From contig NZ_JAGYVZ010000004.1 of assembly GCF_018380615.1 (NCBI RefSeq), positions 218,737 to 282,736 of the forward strand: a DNA stretch of 64,000 bases, read 5' to 3'. Shown here piece by piece: positions 55,428 to 64,000 of the stretch; the stretch's first letter is position 1, and each line of letters opens with the position of its first letter. The notes under the pieces are model-generated. The model saw only the letters and a list, made by a program, of their open reading frames with translations. It searched no databases and was not told where the DNA came from. Position numbers and translations under genes: made by a program. The stretch comes from Flavobacterium psychroterrae. GTDB lineage: Bacteria; Bacteroidota; Bacteroidia; Flavobacteriales; Flavobacteriaceae.

Positions 55428-56735
55428 ATGAATATTAAAATTTTATTTAGTAGTTTAATAGTGTTCCTATGCATTGCAAAAACAAGTGCACAGGAAGTTC
55501 TTACTATTGAAGACGCTATGAAAATAGCTTTAGAAAATAATTTTGAAATTAAGATTGCCAAGAATAATTCAAAAATTAGCGAAACCAACGTAACCGTGGG
55601 AAATGCAGGAATGTTACCGGTTGCAACGGCATCTGTTACGGATAATAATAGCGTTCAAAATTCATCGCAAGTACGTCAGGATGGAACTTCGACATCCTTA
55701 AATAATGCCAAAAACAACAGTTTAAATTATGGTGTAAGTTTAGGATGGACAGTTTTTGACGGAATGAAAATGTTTGCAAGATTAGACCAGTTAAAAGAAT
55801 TGCAAAAATTAGGTGACGCTGAATTAAAAAGAACGGTTTTAATGAAAATCGGACAAGTGAATTCTGCTTACTATGACTTGGTTCAGCAACAACAGCAATT
55901 ATCTGCTTTAGACACCACAATTGTTATTTCGAAACAAAGATTAACGCTGGCTCAAAATCGTTTCACCATTGGGAAGGCTTCAAAATTAGAGGTTTTAAAT
56001 GCGCAGGTGGATTTAAATTCAGATCAGGCCGCAATAATCAGACAAAAAGAATCGTATAAAAATGCCAAGATTTTACTGAACCAACATTTAGCACGTGATC
56101 CACAAATTGATTTCACGGTAACTAATGAAGTTACGGTTGATAATAAACTGGTATTGATTGACTTAATGGATTTGGCAAAAAAACAAAATCCGGCTTTAGA
56201 ATCGCAAATCATCAACAAACGAATTGCCGAATTACAACTAAAACAGGTAAAAGCAGATCGTTATCCTGTTGTAAATCTGACCTCAGGATATAATATTGCA
56301 GAAAGCCAATCCAGTTTAGGTTTTACAACTGAATCTTCGGCAAAAGGTTTTAATTATGGTTTTAATGCTACACTAAATATATTTGACGGTTTTAACCAGC
56401 ATCGAAATGAAAAAGTGGCAAAACTTCAAATTGAAAATACTCAAATTGCAATTGATCAGCAAAATATGATTTTGAATACCCAATTAAGTACTGCTTTTCA
56501 AACTTATCTTACTAACTTAGAATTAATTGAATTAGAAGAAGATAATGAAACAATTGCAAAACAGAACCTTGATATTACGCTGGATAAATTTAGAATTGGA
56601 ACTATTACGACGATTGATTTCAGAACGGCTCAGTTGAATTATGTTAACGCAAAAGTACGTTACAGCAACGCACAATATGAGGCAAAATTATCTGAAATTG
56701 CTTTGAAAGAATTAGCAGGAAATATTAATTTTTAA
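55428..56735 (+). CDS. TolC-family outer-membrane efflux channel
   Basis: The 435-residue protein has a signal peptide (MNIKILFSSLIVFLCIAKTS, cleaved after AQ) and two OEP repeats of long helices and barrel strands. LTIEDAMKIALENNFEIKIA opens the first, and QAENRFTIG-like LTLAQNRFTIGKASKLEVLN and IAKQNLDITLDKFRIGTITT open the helical ends. It makes the exit duct for the RND pump encoded just upstream. I use the ATG at 55428; the in-frame TTG upstream would start inside the hairpin. Confidence 0.94.
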   Translation: MNIKILFSSLIVFLCIAKTSAQEVLTIEDAMKIALENNFEIKIAKNNSKISETNVTVGNAGMLPVATASVTDNNSVQNSSQVRQDGTSTSLNNAKNNSLNYGVSLGWTVFDGMKMFARLDQLKELQKLGDAELKRTVLMKIGQVNSAYYDLVQQQQQLSALDTTIVISKQRLTLAQNRFTIGKASKLEVLNAQVDLNSDQAAIIRQKESYKNAKILLNQHLARDPQIDFTVTNEVTVDNKLVLIDLMDLAKKQNPALESQIINKRIAELQLKQVKADRYPVVNLTSGYNIAESQSSLGFTTESSAKGFNYGFNATLNIFDGFNQHRNEKVAKLQIENTQIAIDQQNMILNTQLSTAFQTYLTNLELIELEEDNETIAKQNLDITLDKFRIGTITTIDFRTAQLNYVNAKVRYSNAQYEAKLSEIALKELAGNINF

Positions 56736-56762
56736 ATTAAATTTGTTTCAAAACAAACTTAA

Positions 56763-57626
56763 ATGATCTCATACAATACCAAAGATTGGTTTACTTTTAT
56801 TTTCCATTTTCATAAATCGGATACTGTCAGAAAGTTGTTTCCTGTTATGCTGGCTATCGGAATTTACTCTGCATTAATTGGTTATCTGGAAGTTGAGTAT
56901 TTTAAAATTGGGAAAAATGATTATATCCACAATATTCCCATTATGCACGGAATGTTAGGTTTTGTGATTTCATTATTACTTGTTTTCCGAACTAATACGG
57001 CATACGATCGTTGGTGGGAAGGACGTAAATTATGGGGAAGTTTGGTTAATAATAGCCGTAATCTTGCTATTAAACTTTCGGCAATGCTGAAAGATGAAAA
57101 TGATCGAAAATTCTTCAGAAAATTCATTCCCACTTACGCTTCAATCCTGCACAAACATTTGCACGATTCTGAAACCAGCAAACAGCTTTTTGATGATGTT
57201 GATTTAGAAATTGACCATCATAAACACAAACCAAATCAGGTTAAAAGAATGATGTTTCATAAAATTAATGATTTGTATGATGCCAAAAAAATCACTGGAG
57301 AACAACTCATAATTTTAAACGAAGAATTGCAATCTTTTACAGATATATGCGGTGCTTGCGAACGAATTAAAAACACGCCCATTCCCTACTCTTACAGTGC
57401 TTTTATCAAGAAATTTATTTTCTTTTACACTATGACTTTGCCTTTTGGATATTCTGTAAGTTTAGGTTATTTTGTTGCTCCTGTTGTGGTTTTTATATTT
57501 TATGTACTCGCAAGTTTGGAGCTTATCGCCGAAGAAATCGAAGACCCGTTTGGTGATGATGAAAATGATTTGCCTACAAAAAAAATATCCGAAAACATTA
57601 AAAAACATGTTGAAGAGCTGATTTAA
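56763..57626 (+). CDS. Bestrophin-family ion channel (RFP-TM/UPF0187)
   Basis: The 287-residue membrane protein has four TM helices (about 25-45, 58-78, 205-225 and 228-248). It carries the bestrophin-family stretch FRTNTAYDRWWEGRKLWGSL near residues 77-96 and a cytoplasmic helical domain. Bacterial members form pentameric cation or anion channels. It is 27 bp after the TolC-like gene and could be part of the same transcript. Confidence 0.94.
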   Translation: MISYNTKDWFTFIFHFHKSDTVRKLFPVMLAIGIYSALIGYLEVEYFKIGKNDYIHNIPIMHGMLGFVISLLLVFRTNTAYDRWWEGRKLWGSLVNNSRNLAIKLSAMLKDENDRKFFRKFIPTYASILHKHLHDSETSKQLFDDVDLEIDHHKHKPNQVKRMMFHKINDLYDAKKITGEQLIILNEELQSFTDICGACERIKNTPIPYSYSAFIKKFIFFYTMTLPFGYSVSLGYFVAPVVVFIFYVLASLELIAEEIEDPFGDDENDLPTKKISENIKKHVEELI

Positions 57627-57698
57627 TTAAACGTTAAATCTGAATTTTCTATTCCTTTTTTGATTAAATTTAAAGTCACTACTAAAAATTTAATCACA

Positions 57699-58622
57699 AT
57701 GAATAACCAACGTGCTTTAATCAATCCTCCTCTTTTATCGAGTGAAAAATCATTAAAAACACTTGTCGAAAACAGGACTGTTTACACACTAAATCATTGC
57801 GAATTAAATATTTTTGAAACGTATGAATCTTCCAAACTGGTTCCGCTAAAATTCAATGATTTTGTGGTGACCAGTATGTTAAGAGGCAAAAAAATAATGC
57901 ATCTTTTTGATGATCCCGGATTTGATTATTTACCAGGAGAAACTGTAGTTATTCCGTCAAACGTAGAAATGAAAATCGATTTTCCAGAAGCTTCCAGAGA
58001 AAATCCTACACAATGTCTGGCATTGGCAATTGATAAATCTAAAATCACAGATACTTTAAATTTCCTGAACGAACGTTATCCCAAAGAAGGCAGCGATGCA
58101 TATTGGCAATTAAATTATCAGAATTATTTCTTCTACAATAATGTCGATCTTGCCACTACAATCAATAAACTAATTAAGGAATGCATGAGTATTTCGATAA
58201 CAAAGGATGCTCTGGCAGATTTAACACTGCAAGAATTATTGATCAGAATTATTCAGACACAAACCGTAAAATCCCTGGATGAAGGAGTTTCAATTCAAGC
58301 GAATAATCCCATTTTTGAAGTTACGGAATTCATCAAACTCAACCTAAAAGAAAACATGAATCTTAAAAGCCTCAGCGACAAAGCCTGCATGAGTACAGCA
58401 TCTTTCTATCGTTTTTTTAAAAGAGAATTAGGCATGAGTCCGATTGAGTATGTTTTGAATGAAAAAATAAAACACGCCAAAAAATTGCTCAGAAACCCAA
58501 GCATTCAGATTAATGAAGTCTGTTACTTATCCGGTTTTGAAGATGCTAATTACTTTATACGATTATTTAAAAAACACGAAGGTATTACTCCTAAGCAATA
58601 TCAGTTGCTTTATATTAATTGA
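57699..58622 (+). CDS. AraC-family transcriptional regulator
   Basis: This 307-residue protein has an N-terminal AraC-type cupin-like sensor (about 1-180, for example LPGETVVIPSNVEMKIDFPE). The C-terminal double HTH domain (about 205-307) reads MNLKSLSDKACMSTASFYRF for the first HTH and IQINEVCYLSGFEDANYFIR for the second, with the family ending HEGITPKQYQ. It converges on the DUF779 and aldehyde dehydrogenase genes and is probably their regulator, an arrangement seen elsewhere in bacteria. I take the ATG at 57699; the in-frame TTG at 57660 gives 13 unlikely residues. Confidence 0.95.
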   Translation: MNNQRALINPPLLSSEKSLKTLVENRTVYTLNHCELNIFETYESSKLVPLKFNDFVVTSMLRGKKIMHLFDDPGFDYLPGETVVIPSNVEMKIDFPEASRENPTQCLALAIDKSKITDTLNFLNERYPKEGSDAYWQLNYQNYFFYNNVDLATTINKLIKECMSISITKDALADLTLQELLIRIIQTQTVKSLDEGVSIQANNPIFEVTEFIKLNLKENMNLKSLSDKACMSTASFYRFFKRELGMSPIEYVLNEKIKHAKKLLRNPSIQINEVCYLSGFEDANYFIRLFKKHEGITPKQYQLLYIN

Positions 58623-58719
58623 AGGTGCTAAGATTCTAAGTTACTAAGATTCTAAGTTTTTTTTCCAATCTTGTCTTTATAGTAACGAAAAATTCTATTC
58701 ATTGTAATTTGAACAAACC

Positions 58720-58753
58720 GTAACCTAATATTATCATCCTACGAAGAGAAGGA
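58720..58753. repeat. Truncated copy of the dispersed ~103-bp element
   Basis: CCGTAACCTAATATTATCAT followed by CCTACGAAGAGAAGG is a degenerate left end of the elements that follow, ending where a full copy begins to match. Confidence 0.6.
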
Positions 58754-58768
58754 AACCGTAACCCCAAT

Positions 58769-58871
58769 ATTGTCATCCTGACGAAGGAAGGATCTCCGTA
58801 AGTAGCTCTTCAAAGATTAATAAACTTTAAGGAATTATATCGCGGATATCTTAGTTCCTCAAAAGGACAAT
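58769..58871. repeat. Dispersed inverted-end element, copy 2
   Basis: Begins ATTGTCATCCTGACGAAGGA and ends TTAGTTCCTCAAAAGGACAAT. The ends are imperfectly inverted, with internal GTAAGTAGCTCTTCAAAGATT. Two copies lie head to tail with copy 3, about 165 bp apart. Confidence 0.85.
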
Positions 58872-58934
58872 CTGAACTTAAACATAGTATTATTAATTTT
58901 CTACACAAATTATAGCCCAAACCATAACCGCAAT

Positions 58935-59038
58935 ATTGTCATCCTGACACAGGAAGGATCTCCGTAAGTAGCTCCACAAAGATTGACAACCTTTACGGAA
59001 TTATATCGCGGAGATTCTTCGTTCCTCAGAAAGACAAG
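58935..59038. repeat. Dispersed inverted-end element, copy 3
   Basis: Begins ATTGTCATCCTGACACAGGA and ends ATTCTTCGTTCCTCAGAAAG followed by ACAAG. The interior GTAAGTAGCTCCACAAAGATT is the reverse complement of the interior of copy 1 at 26284-26386. Confidence 0.88.
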
Positions 59039-59070
59039 ATTGTAGATATATTGGGATTCAAACACACAGT

Positions 59071-59103
59071 AAACCCGACAGGTTTTTAAAACCTGTCGGG
59101 TTT
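59071..59103. repeat. Palindrome AAACCCGACAGGTTT / AAACCTGTCGGGTTT
   Basis: Perfect 15-bp arms and a 3-nt loop, about 85 bp downstream of the stop of the DUF779 gene (minus strand), so it could terminate it. Its first 11 bases recur at 63861-63871 next to the IS3 element end, so it is a dispersed repeat rather than only a terminator. Confidence 0.8.
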
Positions 59104-59119
59104 AGCGAACGAATAAAGT

Positions 59120-59138
59120 ACTGCTGCGCGCCTCTACA
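59120..59138. repeat. REP-like half-site matching the RAYT palindrome
   Basis: ACTGCTGCGCGCCTCTACA is identical over 17 of 18 bases (ACTGCTG[T/C]GCGCCTCTAC) to the right arm of the inverted repeat within the RAYT gene. No inverted partner is beside it. Confidence 0.75.
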
Positions 59139-59187
59139 AGAAAACCTTTGTGCCTTTGAACCTCAGAACCTTTGAATGAACCTTTCC

Positions 59188-59562
59188 TCATTCTATAAAA
59201 CTAACCGGTTCTAAATCCTTTTCCTCTTCTTCAGTAAAAATTCGATATTCAATTTGGAATGTTTTTTTCAAAGGCGTTTCTAACGAAAAACCGCCAACAC
59301 CAAAAGCATCAATTACTTTTAGGGTAAAGTGCGCATGTTTCCAATATTCGAATAAATCTTTATCCACCCAAAACTCCGTGTCTTCAATTGTGCCTATGCA
59401 AACATCACCCATTCTTTGGTAATAGCCGCCTTTTTCAAAACACTGCGGCTGCGTACCTTCGCAACAGCCTCCGGCTTGATAAAACATCAAATCACCGTGT
59501 TTTTCTTTTAGAATTTTTATCAATTCAATGGCTTTGTCTGTGGCGTCAAGTCTCTTTATCAT
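59188..59562 (-). CDS. DUF779-family protein
   Basis: The 124-residue protein is a DUF779 member. Its signature is HGDLMFYQAGGCCEGTQPQC (about residues 19-38), rich in cysteines that may bind a metal, then DVCIGTIEDTEFWVDKDLFE and the C-terminal FQIEYRIFTEEEE. Members sit next to aldehyde dehydrogenases; here it lies 75 bp downstream of one. It may assist or stabilise the dehydrogenase (inference). Confidence 0.95.
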   Translation of the reverse strand: MIKRLDATDKAIELIKILKEKHGDLMFYQAGGCCEGTQPQCFEKGGYYQRMGDVCIGTIEDTEFWVDKDLFEYWKHAHFTLKVIDAFGVGGFSLETPLKKTFQIEYRIFTEEEEKDLEPVSFIE

Positions 59563-59637
59563 GATATTTTTCTTTAAATTAAATTTACAAAAAAAGGCAA
59601 GCCGAAACTTACCTTTTCAAACCAACATAATAACAAA

Positions 59638-61143
59638 TTAAAAGAAACCTAATTTCTTTTTATCATAAGAAATCAGCATATTTTTTGTCTGACGGTATTG
59701 TCCTAACATCATTTTGTGATTTTCGCGACCAATTCCGGATTGTTTATAACCTCCAAAAGGCGCTCCCGCAGGATATGAATGGTATTGATTGATCCAGACA
59801 CGACCGGACTGAATCGCTCTTGGAACCTGATAAATTTCGTGTGCATCACGTGTCCAGACTCCCGCGCCTAATCCGTACATGGTATCATTTGCAATTTCAA
59901 TGGCTTCTTCAGTGGTTTTAAAAGTGGTAACGGCTAAAACAGGTCCAAAAATTTCTTCCTGAAAAATTCTCATTTTGTTATGTCCTTTAAACAACGTTGG
60001 TTTAATGTAATAGCCACCTTCCAGATCTCCGCCTAAATGATTTTCATCACCTCCTGTTAAAAGCTCTGCTCCTTCTTCTTTTCCTAATTTAATATATGAC
60101 ATGATTTTTTCCTTCTGAACGAGTGAAGTCTGCGCACCAATCATAGTCGATTTATCTAACGGATTTCCGGCAATAATTGCTTCGGTTCTTTCAATAACTC
60201 TCGCAATAAACTTCTCATATATATCTTCATGAATTAATAATCTTGACGGACAAGTACAAATTTCACCTTGATTTAAGGCAAATAAAACGGCACCTTCAAT
60301 TGCTTTATCAAAAAAGTCATCATCATGATCTGCTATCGACGGAAAGAAAATATTTGGCGATTTTCCACCAAGTTCAAGCGTAACCGGAATAATATTTTCA
60401 GTTGCATATTGCATCACCAAACGTCCTGTTGTTGTAGATCCTGTAAATGCTGCTTTAGCCACTTTTTTATTGGTTACTAAAGGTCGTCCCAATTCTGCGC
60501 CAAAACCGTTTACTATATTTAAAACTCCCGGAGGAAGAATATCGCCAATCAATTCCATTAAAACTAAAATCGAAATCGGCGTACTTTCGGCAGGTTTTAA
60601 AACAATTGTATTTCCAGCTGCTAATGCCGGAGCGATTTTCCAGACTGCCATTAAAATTGGGAAATTCCAAGGAATAATCTGTGCGATAACGCCTAATGGT
60701 TCGCTTAAAGAGATGGAAACTGTTAGGGAATCCAGTTCTGCAATTGAACTTTCTTCGGCACGAATAACTCCGGCAAAATATCTAAAGTGATCTATCGCTA
60801 ACGGAATATCTGCTGCAAGGGTTTCACGAATTGGTTTTCCGTTATCTATTGTTTCTACAGTCGCAATATATTCAAGGTTGTCCTCTATTTTTTGTGCAAT
60901 TTTATTTAGTAAAATGCTTCGTTCTGTAACCGAAGTTTTTCCCCAGGTTTTAAACGCTTCATATGCTGCATCTACGGCTAATTCTAAATCTTCTTTGCCT
61001 GAATGAGCGGCTTTTGTAAATACTTTCCCGTCAATTGGAGAAACAACATCAAAATACTCTCCTTTTATCGGAGCTGTAAATTTTCCGTTAATATAATTCT
61101 CATATTGTGCCTTAAATTCTGGTCTTTCAGATATAGTACTCAT
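59638..61143 (-). CDS. NAD(P)-dependent aldehyde dehydrogenase
   Basis: This 501-residue ALDH-superfamily enzyme ([20 protein letters not shown] ...) has the catalytic Cys in [14 protein letters not shown] near residue 293 and Glu in [15 protein letters not shown] near 259. The cofactor loop is [11 protein letters not shown], and the C-terminus reads [20 protein letters not shown]. It oxidises aliphatic aldehydes such as acetaldehyde to acids and resembles the ExaC/chaperone-linked group paired with DUF779. The ATG at 61143 is chosen: the upstream MNQKNII start at 61164 would be 2 bp from the -7 motif. Confidence 0.95.
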   Translation of the reverse strand: MSTISERPEFKAQYENYINGKFTAPIKGEYFDVVSPIDGKVFTKAAHSGKEDLELAVDAAYEAFKTWGKTSVTERSILLNKIAQKIEDNLEYIATVETIDNGKPIRETLAADIPLAIDHFRYFAGVIRAEESSIAELDSLTVSISLSEPLGVIAQIIPWNFPILMAVWKIAPALAAGNTIVLKPAESTPISILVLMELIGDILPPGVLNIVNGFGAELGRPLVTNKKVAKAAFTGSTTTGRLVMQYATENIIPVTLELGGKSPNIFFPSIADHDDDFFDKAIEGAVLFALNQGEICTCPSRLLIHEDIYEKFIARVIERTEAIIAGNPLDKSTMIGAQTSLVQKEKIMSYIKLGKEEGAELLTGGDENHLGGDLEGGYYIKPTLFKGHNKMRIFQEEIFGPVLAVTTFKTTEEAIEIANDTMYGLGAGVWTRDAHEIYQVPRAIQSGRVWINQYHSYPAGAPFGGYKQSGIGRENHKMMLGQYRQTKNMLISYDKKKLGFF

Positions 61144-61166
61144 AATAATATTTTTTTGATTCATTT

Positions 61167-61174
61167 CAAATTTA
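61167..61174 (-). promoter_or_regulatory. -7 element for the aldehyde dehydrogenase/DUF779 operon
   Basis: The minus strand reads TAAATTTG, a TAnnTTTG match 23 bp before the ATG at 61143. The AraC regulator probably acts near here. Confidence 0.6.
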
Positions 61175-61380
61175 CCTTCAAATTATGAAACAGAATAGCA
61201 CTTTTCAGTCACGTTATAGCACAAATATTACACATTCGTTTTTATAACTAACTTTTAATATTTAATTATCAAAATATTGGCTATAAAATTACAAGATACT
61301 CATTTACAATGCCTTTTGTTTAAAATAAAAACAGTACAAAAAAACCAAATAAATTGTTTCTTACTACACTTCGCAATCCT

Positions 61381-61388
61381 TATATTTG
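61381..61388 (+). promoter_or_regulatory. -7 element for pheT
   Basis: TATATTTG matches TAnnTTTG, with a TTG at 61354-61356 about 24 bp upstream, and lies 29 bp before the ATG at 61418. It excludes the long upstream in-frame extension. Confidence 0.65.
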
Positions 61389-61417
61389 TATTCTTATACA
61401 AGAACAAAAAAGTTAAC

Positions 61418-63838
61418 ATGAAAATATCTTACAACTGGTTAAAACAATTTATTAAAACAGACTGGACATCTGAGCAAACTTCAGAATTACTTACGGATTT
61501 AGGTCTGGAAGTTGAAGTTGTCGAAAAATACCAATCAGTTAAAGGCGGTTTAGAAGGAGTTGTTGTAGGACACGTACTTACTTGCGAAAAACATCCGGAT
61601 GCTGACAGATTAAACATTACAACTGTAAACATAGGTTTAGAAGCTCCTATACAAATTGTTTGCGGTGCAGCGAATGTTGCCGCAGGACAAAAAGTTCCTG
61701 TTGCTACTATTGGAACTGTTTTATATGATAAAGATGGTGCTGAATTTACTATTAAAAAAGGAAAAATTCGCGGACAGGAAAGTCACGGAATGATTTGTGC
61801 CGAGGATGAATTAGGTTTAGGTACGAGTCATGACGGAATTATGGTTTTGGCTGAAGATTTAGTTCCCGGAACTCCTGCTGCTGAAGTTTTTCAGGTTGCA
61901 AATGACGAAGTTTTCGAAATAGGATTAACGCCAAATCGTGCTGACGCTATGAGTCACCTTGGAACTGCGCGTGATTTGAGAGCCGGAATGCTGCAGCGTG
62001 GTGTAAACGTAGAATTAATCACGCCATCTGTGAGTAATTTTAGAGTAGACATGCGTACTTTAAAAATTGATGTTAATGTTGAAGAGCCTCTTTTGGCACC
62101 AAGATATTGTGGTGTAACTATTTCAGGAATTTCTGTTCAGGAATCTCCGGCATGGTTGCAAGATCGTTTGAAAGCTATTGGATTAACTCCAAAAAATAAT
62201 ATTGTCGATGTTACTAATTATGTTTTACACGAATTAGGACAACCGCTTCACGCCTTTGATGCTGCAAAAATCAACGGAAAAATACTTGTAAAAACACTTC
62301 CTGAAGGAACTAAATTTGTGACTTTAGACGATGTTGAAAGAACATTGCACAAAGAAGATTTAATGATTTGCGACGAAAAAGGTCCGCTTTGTATTGCGGG
62401 AGTTTTTGGAGGAAAAAAATCAGGAGTTTCAGAAGGAACAACAACCATTTTCTTAGAAAGTGCTTATTTTGATGCCGTTAGCGTTCGTAAAACTGCAAAA
62501 AGACATCAATTGAATACAGATGCTTCTTTTAGATTTGAAAGAGGAATTGATCCTACAATTACTGAATATGCATTGAAACGTGCAGCACTTTTAATTCAGG
62601 AAGTTGCAGGTGGAAAAATAACGTCTGATGTTGTGGAAGTTTATCCTAAAAAGATAGAAGATTTCTCTGTTTTATTGAATTTCAGCCATGTTTCTAAAAT
62701 CATTGGACAGGAAATTCCGAAAGACACCATTAAAAAGATTTTAGTTTCTCTGGATATTAAAGTAAACAGCGTTTCTGATTCTGGTTTAGGTTTAACAATT
62801 CCTGCATATCGTGTTGACGTTCAACGTGAAATTGATGTAATCGAAGAAATATTGAGAGTTTACGGTTATAACAACATTAATTTTTCTAAAAAATTCAATG
62901 CAACGGTTTCTAATTCACCAAGAACCGAAGATTATAAAGTACAAAATGTTATTGCTTCACAATTGAATTCACAAGGATTTCATGAAATGATGGCGAACTC
63001 TTTGACAACAGCGGCTTACGCAAAATTATCGACTGTTTTAAAAGAAGAACACAATGTGACAATGCTAAATCCGTTGAGTAGTGATTTATCAACTTTGCGT
63101 CAATCGTTATTGTTCTCCGGTTTAGAAGCCATCTCGTATAATATCAACAGAAAAAATGCCGATTTAAAATTATTTGAATTCGGAAAGTCCTATCATAAAT
63201 ATCTTAACGGATACGAAGAGCACAAACATTTAACTTTGTTGATCTCAGGAAACAGAAACAAGGAAAGCTGGACAAATGCTCAAAAAACTACTGATTTCTT
63301 TTTATTAAAAGGATATGTAAAAGGTATTTTAGCCCGTTTAGGAATTGAGAAAATTTCTAATACTCCAGTACAAAGCGATATTTTTTCAGAAGGAACAGCA
63401 ATTTGCTACAACAATGATACATTAGTAGAAATTGGTGTGGTTAAAAAATCAATCCTGAAACATTTCGGAATCAAACAAGATGTTTACTTTGCCGATTTCA
63501 ATTGGGATTTAATTCTGAAAATTATCACAGGAAAAATTAAATATTCTGAAATTCCTAAATATCCTGAAGTCCGCAGAGATTTAGCTTTACTAATTGATAA
63601 GAATACTACTTATGAAAGTATCTTTAACCTTGCAAAACAAACAGAAAAAGCGCTTTTAAAAGATGTTAATTTATTTGATGTTTATGAAGGTGAAAAACTT
63701 CCGGAAGGAAAAAAATCGTATGCTTTGAGTTTTACTATTCAAGATAACACAAAAACGCTGACAGATGCTCAAATTGATAAAATAATGTCTAAATTGCAAC
63801 AAACTTTTGAGACTGAACTTGGAGCCACTTTAAGATAA
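61418..63838 (+). CDS. pheT: Phenylalanine--tRNA ligase subunit beta
   Basis: The 806-residue protein starts MKISYNWLKQFIKTDWTSEQ. The N-terminal EMAP-like RNA-binding domain (about 40-150) has CEKHPDADRLNITTVNIG and GAANVAAGQKVPVA. The B3/B4 editing domain and B5 domain follow (YPKKIEDFSVLLNFSHV). The core (about 480-700) and the C-terminal anticodon-binding fold (YPEVRRDLALLIDKNTTYES, about 710-806) complete it. It charges tRNA-Phe together with PheS, which is not in this window. Length is normal. It is followed by the end of an IS3 element. Confidence 0.97.
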   Translation: MKISYNWLKQFIKTDWTSEQTSELLTDLGLEVEVVEKYQSVKGGLEGVVVGHVLTCEKHPDADRLNITTVNIGLEAPIQIVCGAANVAAGQKVPVATIGTVLYDKDGAEFTIKKGKIRGQESHGMICAEDELGLGTSHDGIMVLAEDLVPGTPAAEVFQVANDEVFEIGLTPNRADAMSHLGTARDLRAGMLQRGVNVELITPSVSNFRVDMRTLKIDVNVEEPLLAPRYCGVTISGISVQESPAWLQDRLKAIGLTPKNNIVDVTNYVLHELGQPLHAFDAAKINGKILVKTLPEGTKFVTLDDVERTLHKEDLMICDEKGPLCIAGVFGGKKSGVSEGTTTIFLESAYFDAVSVRKTAKRHQLNTDASFRFERGIDPTITEYALKRAALLIQEVAGGKITSDVVEVYPKKIEDFSVLLNFSHVSKIIGQEIPKDTIKKILVSLDIKVNSVSDSGLGLTIPAYRVDVQREIDVIEEILRVYGYNNINFSKKFNATVSNSPRTEDYKVQNVIASQLNSQGFHEMMANSLTTAAYAKLSTVLKEEHNVTMLNPLSSDLSTLRQSLLFSGLEAISYNINRKNADLKLFEFGKSYHKYLNGYEEHKHLTLLISGNRNKESWTNAQKTTDFFLLKGYVKGILARLGIEKISNTPVQSDIFSEGTAICYNNDTLVEIGVVKKSILKHFGIKQDVYFADFNWDLILKIITGKIKYSEIPKYPEVRRDLALLIDKNTTYESIFNLAKQTEKALLKDVNLFDVYEGEKLPEGKKSYALSFTIQDNTKTLTDAQIDKIMSKLQQTFETELGATLR

Positions 63839-63873
63839 CAACTATCCTACTATAAATTGCAAACCCGACAGAA

Positions 63874-64000
63874 TGGACTGCACCCAAAAGTTTAGACGAA
63901 TTTATAATTAAATTTGATAATAATGAGCTCGATATTGTATCGGGCTCATTCCTTTTAGATTAAGTTTTATTCGATCATTATTATAATAGTCTATATATTC
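63874..64000 (-). mobile_element. Terminal part of an IS3-family element
   Basis: The sequence begins with TGGACTGCACCCAAAAGTTT, the style of an IS3-family terminal inverted repeat, and continues into the transposase C-terminus. It starts 35 bp after the pheT stop and directly follows AAACCCGACAG(A), the first half of the palindromic repeat also present at 59071. The rest of the element is outside the window. Confidence 0.78.
63908..64000 (-). CDS. IS3-family transposase OrfB, C-terminal fragment (partial)
   Basis: The last 30 codons are present on the minus strand and read EYIDYYNNDRIKLNLKGMSP followed by IQYRAHYYQI and a stop. YIxYYNxxRI...L.GMSPxQYR is the classic end of the integrase-like (rve) transposase of IS3 elements. 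The catalytic DDE residues lie beyond the right edge. Whether the complete gene is intact cannot be seen. Confidence 0.88.
   Translation of the reverse strand, partial: EYIDYYNNDRIKLNLKGMSPIQYRAHYYQI

Noticed and set aside
61277..61417. N-terminal extension of pheT
   Set aside because: It contains the -7 motif at 61381-61388, has no family similarity, and the PheT fold starts at MKISYNWL.

Overview
The window comes from the chromosome of a Flavobacterium-like member of the Bacteroidota. The evidence is the low G+C content, a SusC/SusD pair with a FecI/FecR regulatory pair, the PorX regulator of type IX secretion, a secreted protein with a type IX sorting domain, fused LpxC-FabZ, a CAL67264-family membrane peptide, and the Bacteroidota -7 promoter motif TAnnTTTG in front of many genes. 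Most of the DNA is core chromosome with conserved gene order. I see no prophage, CRISPR array, tRNA or rRNA gene.

Layout. 1-7485 (minus strand) is a nutrient-uptake locus: ECF sigma factor, FecR-type anti-sigma factor, SusC with an STN signalling domain, SusD, and the start of a zinc-metallohydrolase-like lipoprotein. 7910-8338 is a stand-alone small protein. 8479-16039 (minus) is one long cluster: HD phosphohydrolase, lpxD, lpxC-fabZ, lpxA, efp, a second LpxD-like gene, an NTF2-like gene and sucD, that is, lipid A synthesis joined to translation and TCA-cycle genes. 16261-20681 (plus) holds porX, tsaE, an acetyltransferase, alanine dehydrogenase and a small DUF4258-like protein. 20719-31958 mixes secretion cargo (CotH kinase-like), DNA maintenance (ung, mutS2 without an Smr domain, holA), ettA, a glycosyltransferase and an OmpA lipoprotein. 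32205-36513 (minus) has a tsaC/sua5 gene and a UvrD/PcrA helicase.

36873-37431 is a small accessory module: a RelE/ParE-like toxin and its probable antitoxin, arranged tail to tail with overlapping 3' ends. 37555-47996 carries a TauE/SafE exporter, a patatin, an M1 peptidase, a REP-associated (RAYT) transposase whose reading frame contains a 26-bp inverted repeat and a 15-bp minisatellite, a Dph6-like ATPase and recG. 48355-50552 is a three-gene sensory cluster: an Aer-like PAS protein, a multi-TM sensor resembling chemoreceptor input domains with a degenerate HisKA-like tail, and a CPC-motif thioredoxin-fold protein. 51102-56735 is an RND efflux operon, followed by a bestrophin. 57699-61143 is an AraC regulator facing a DUF779 and aldehyde dehydrogenase pair. 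61418-63838 is pheT, and the window ends inside an IS3-family element.

The most notable unexplained structure is in the DNA repeats. A dispersed ~103-bp element with inverted ends occurs at 26284-26386, 58769-58871 and 58935-59038, plus a fragment near 58720. A REP-like palindrome lies inside the RAYT gene, and a matching half-site sits 16 kb away at 59120. A 15-bp-arm palindrome lies at 59071, and its first 11 bases recur directly beside the IS3 end at 63861. These, the tail-to-tail toxin-antitoxin pair and the split sensory cluster are the best candidates for follow-up.
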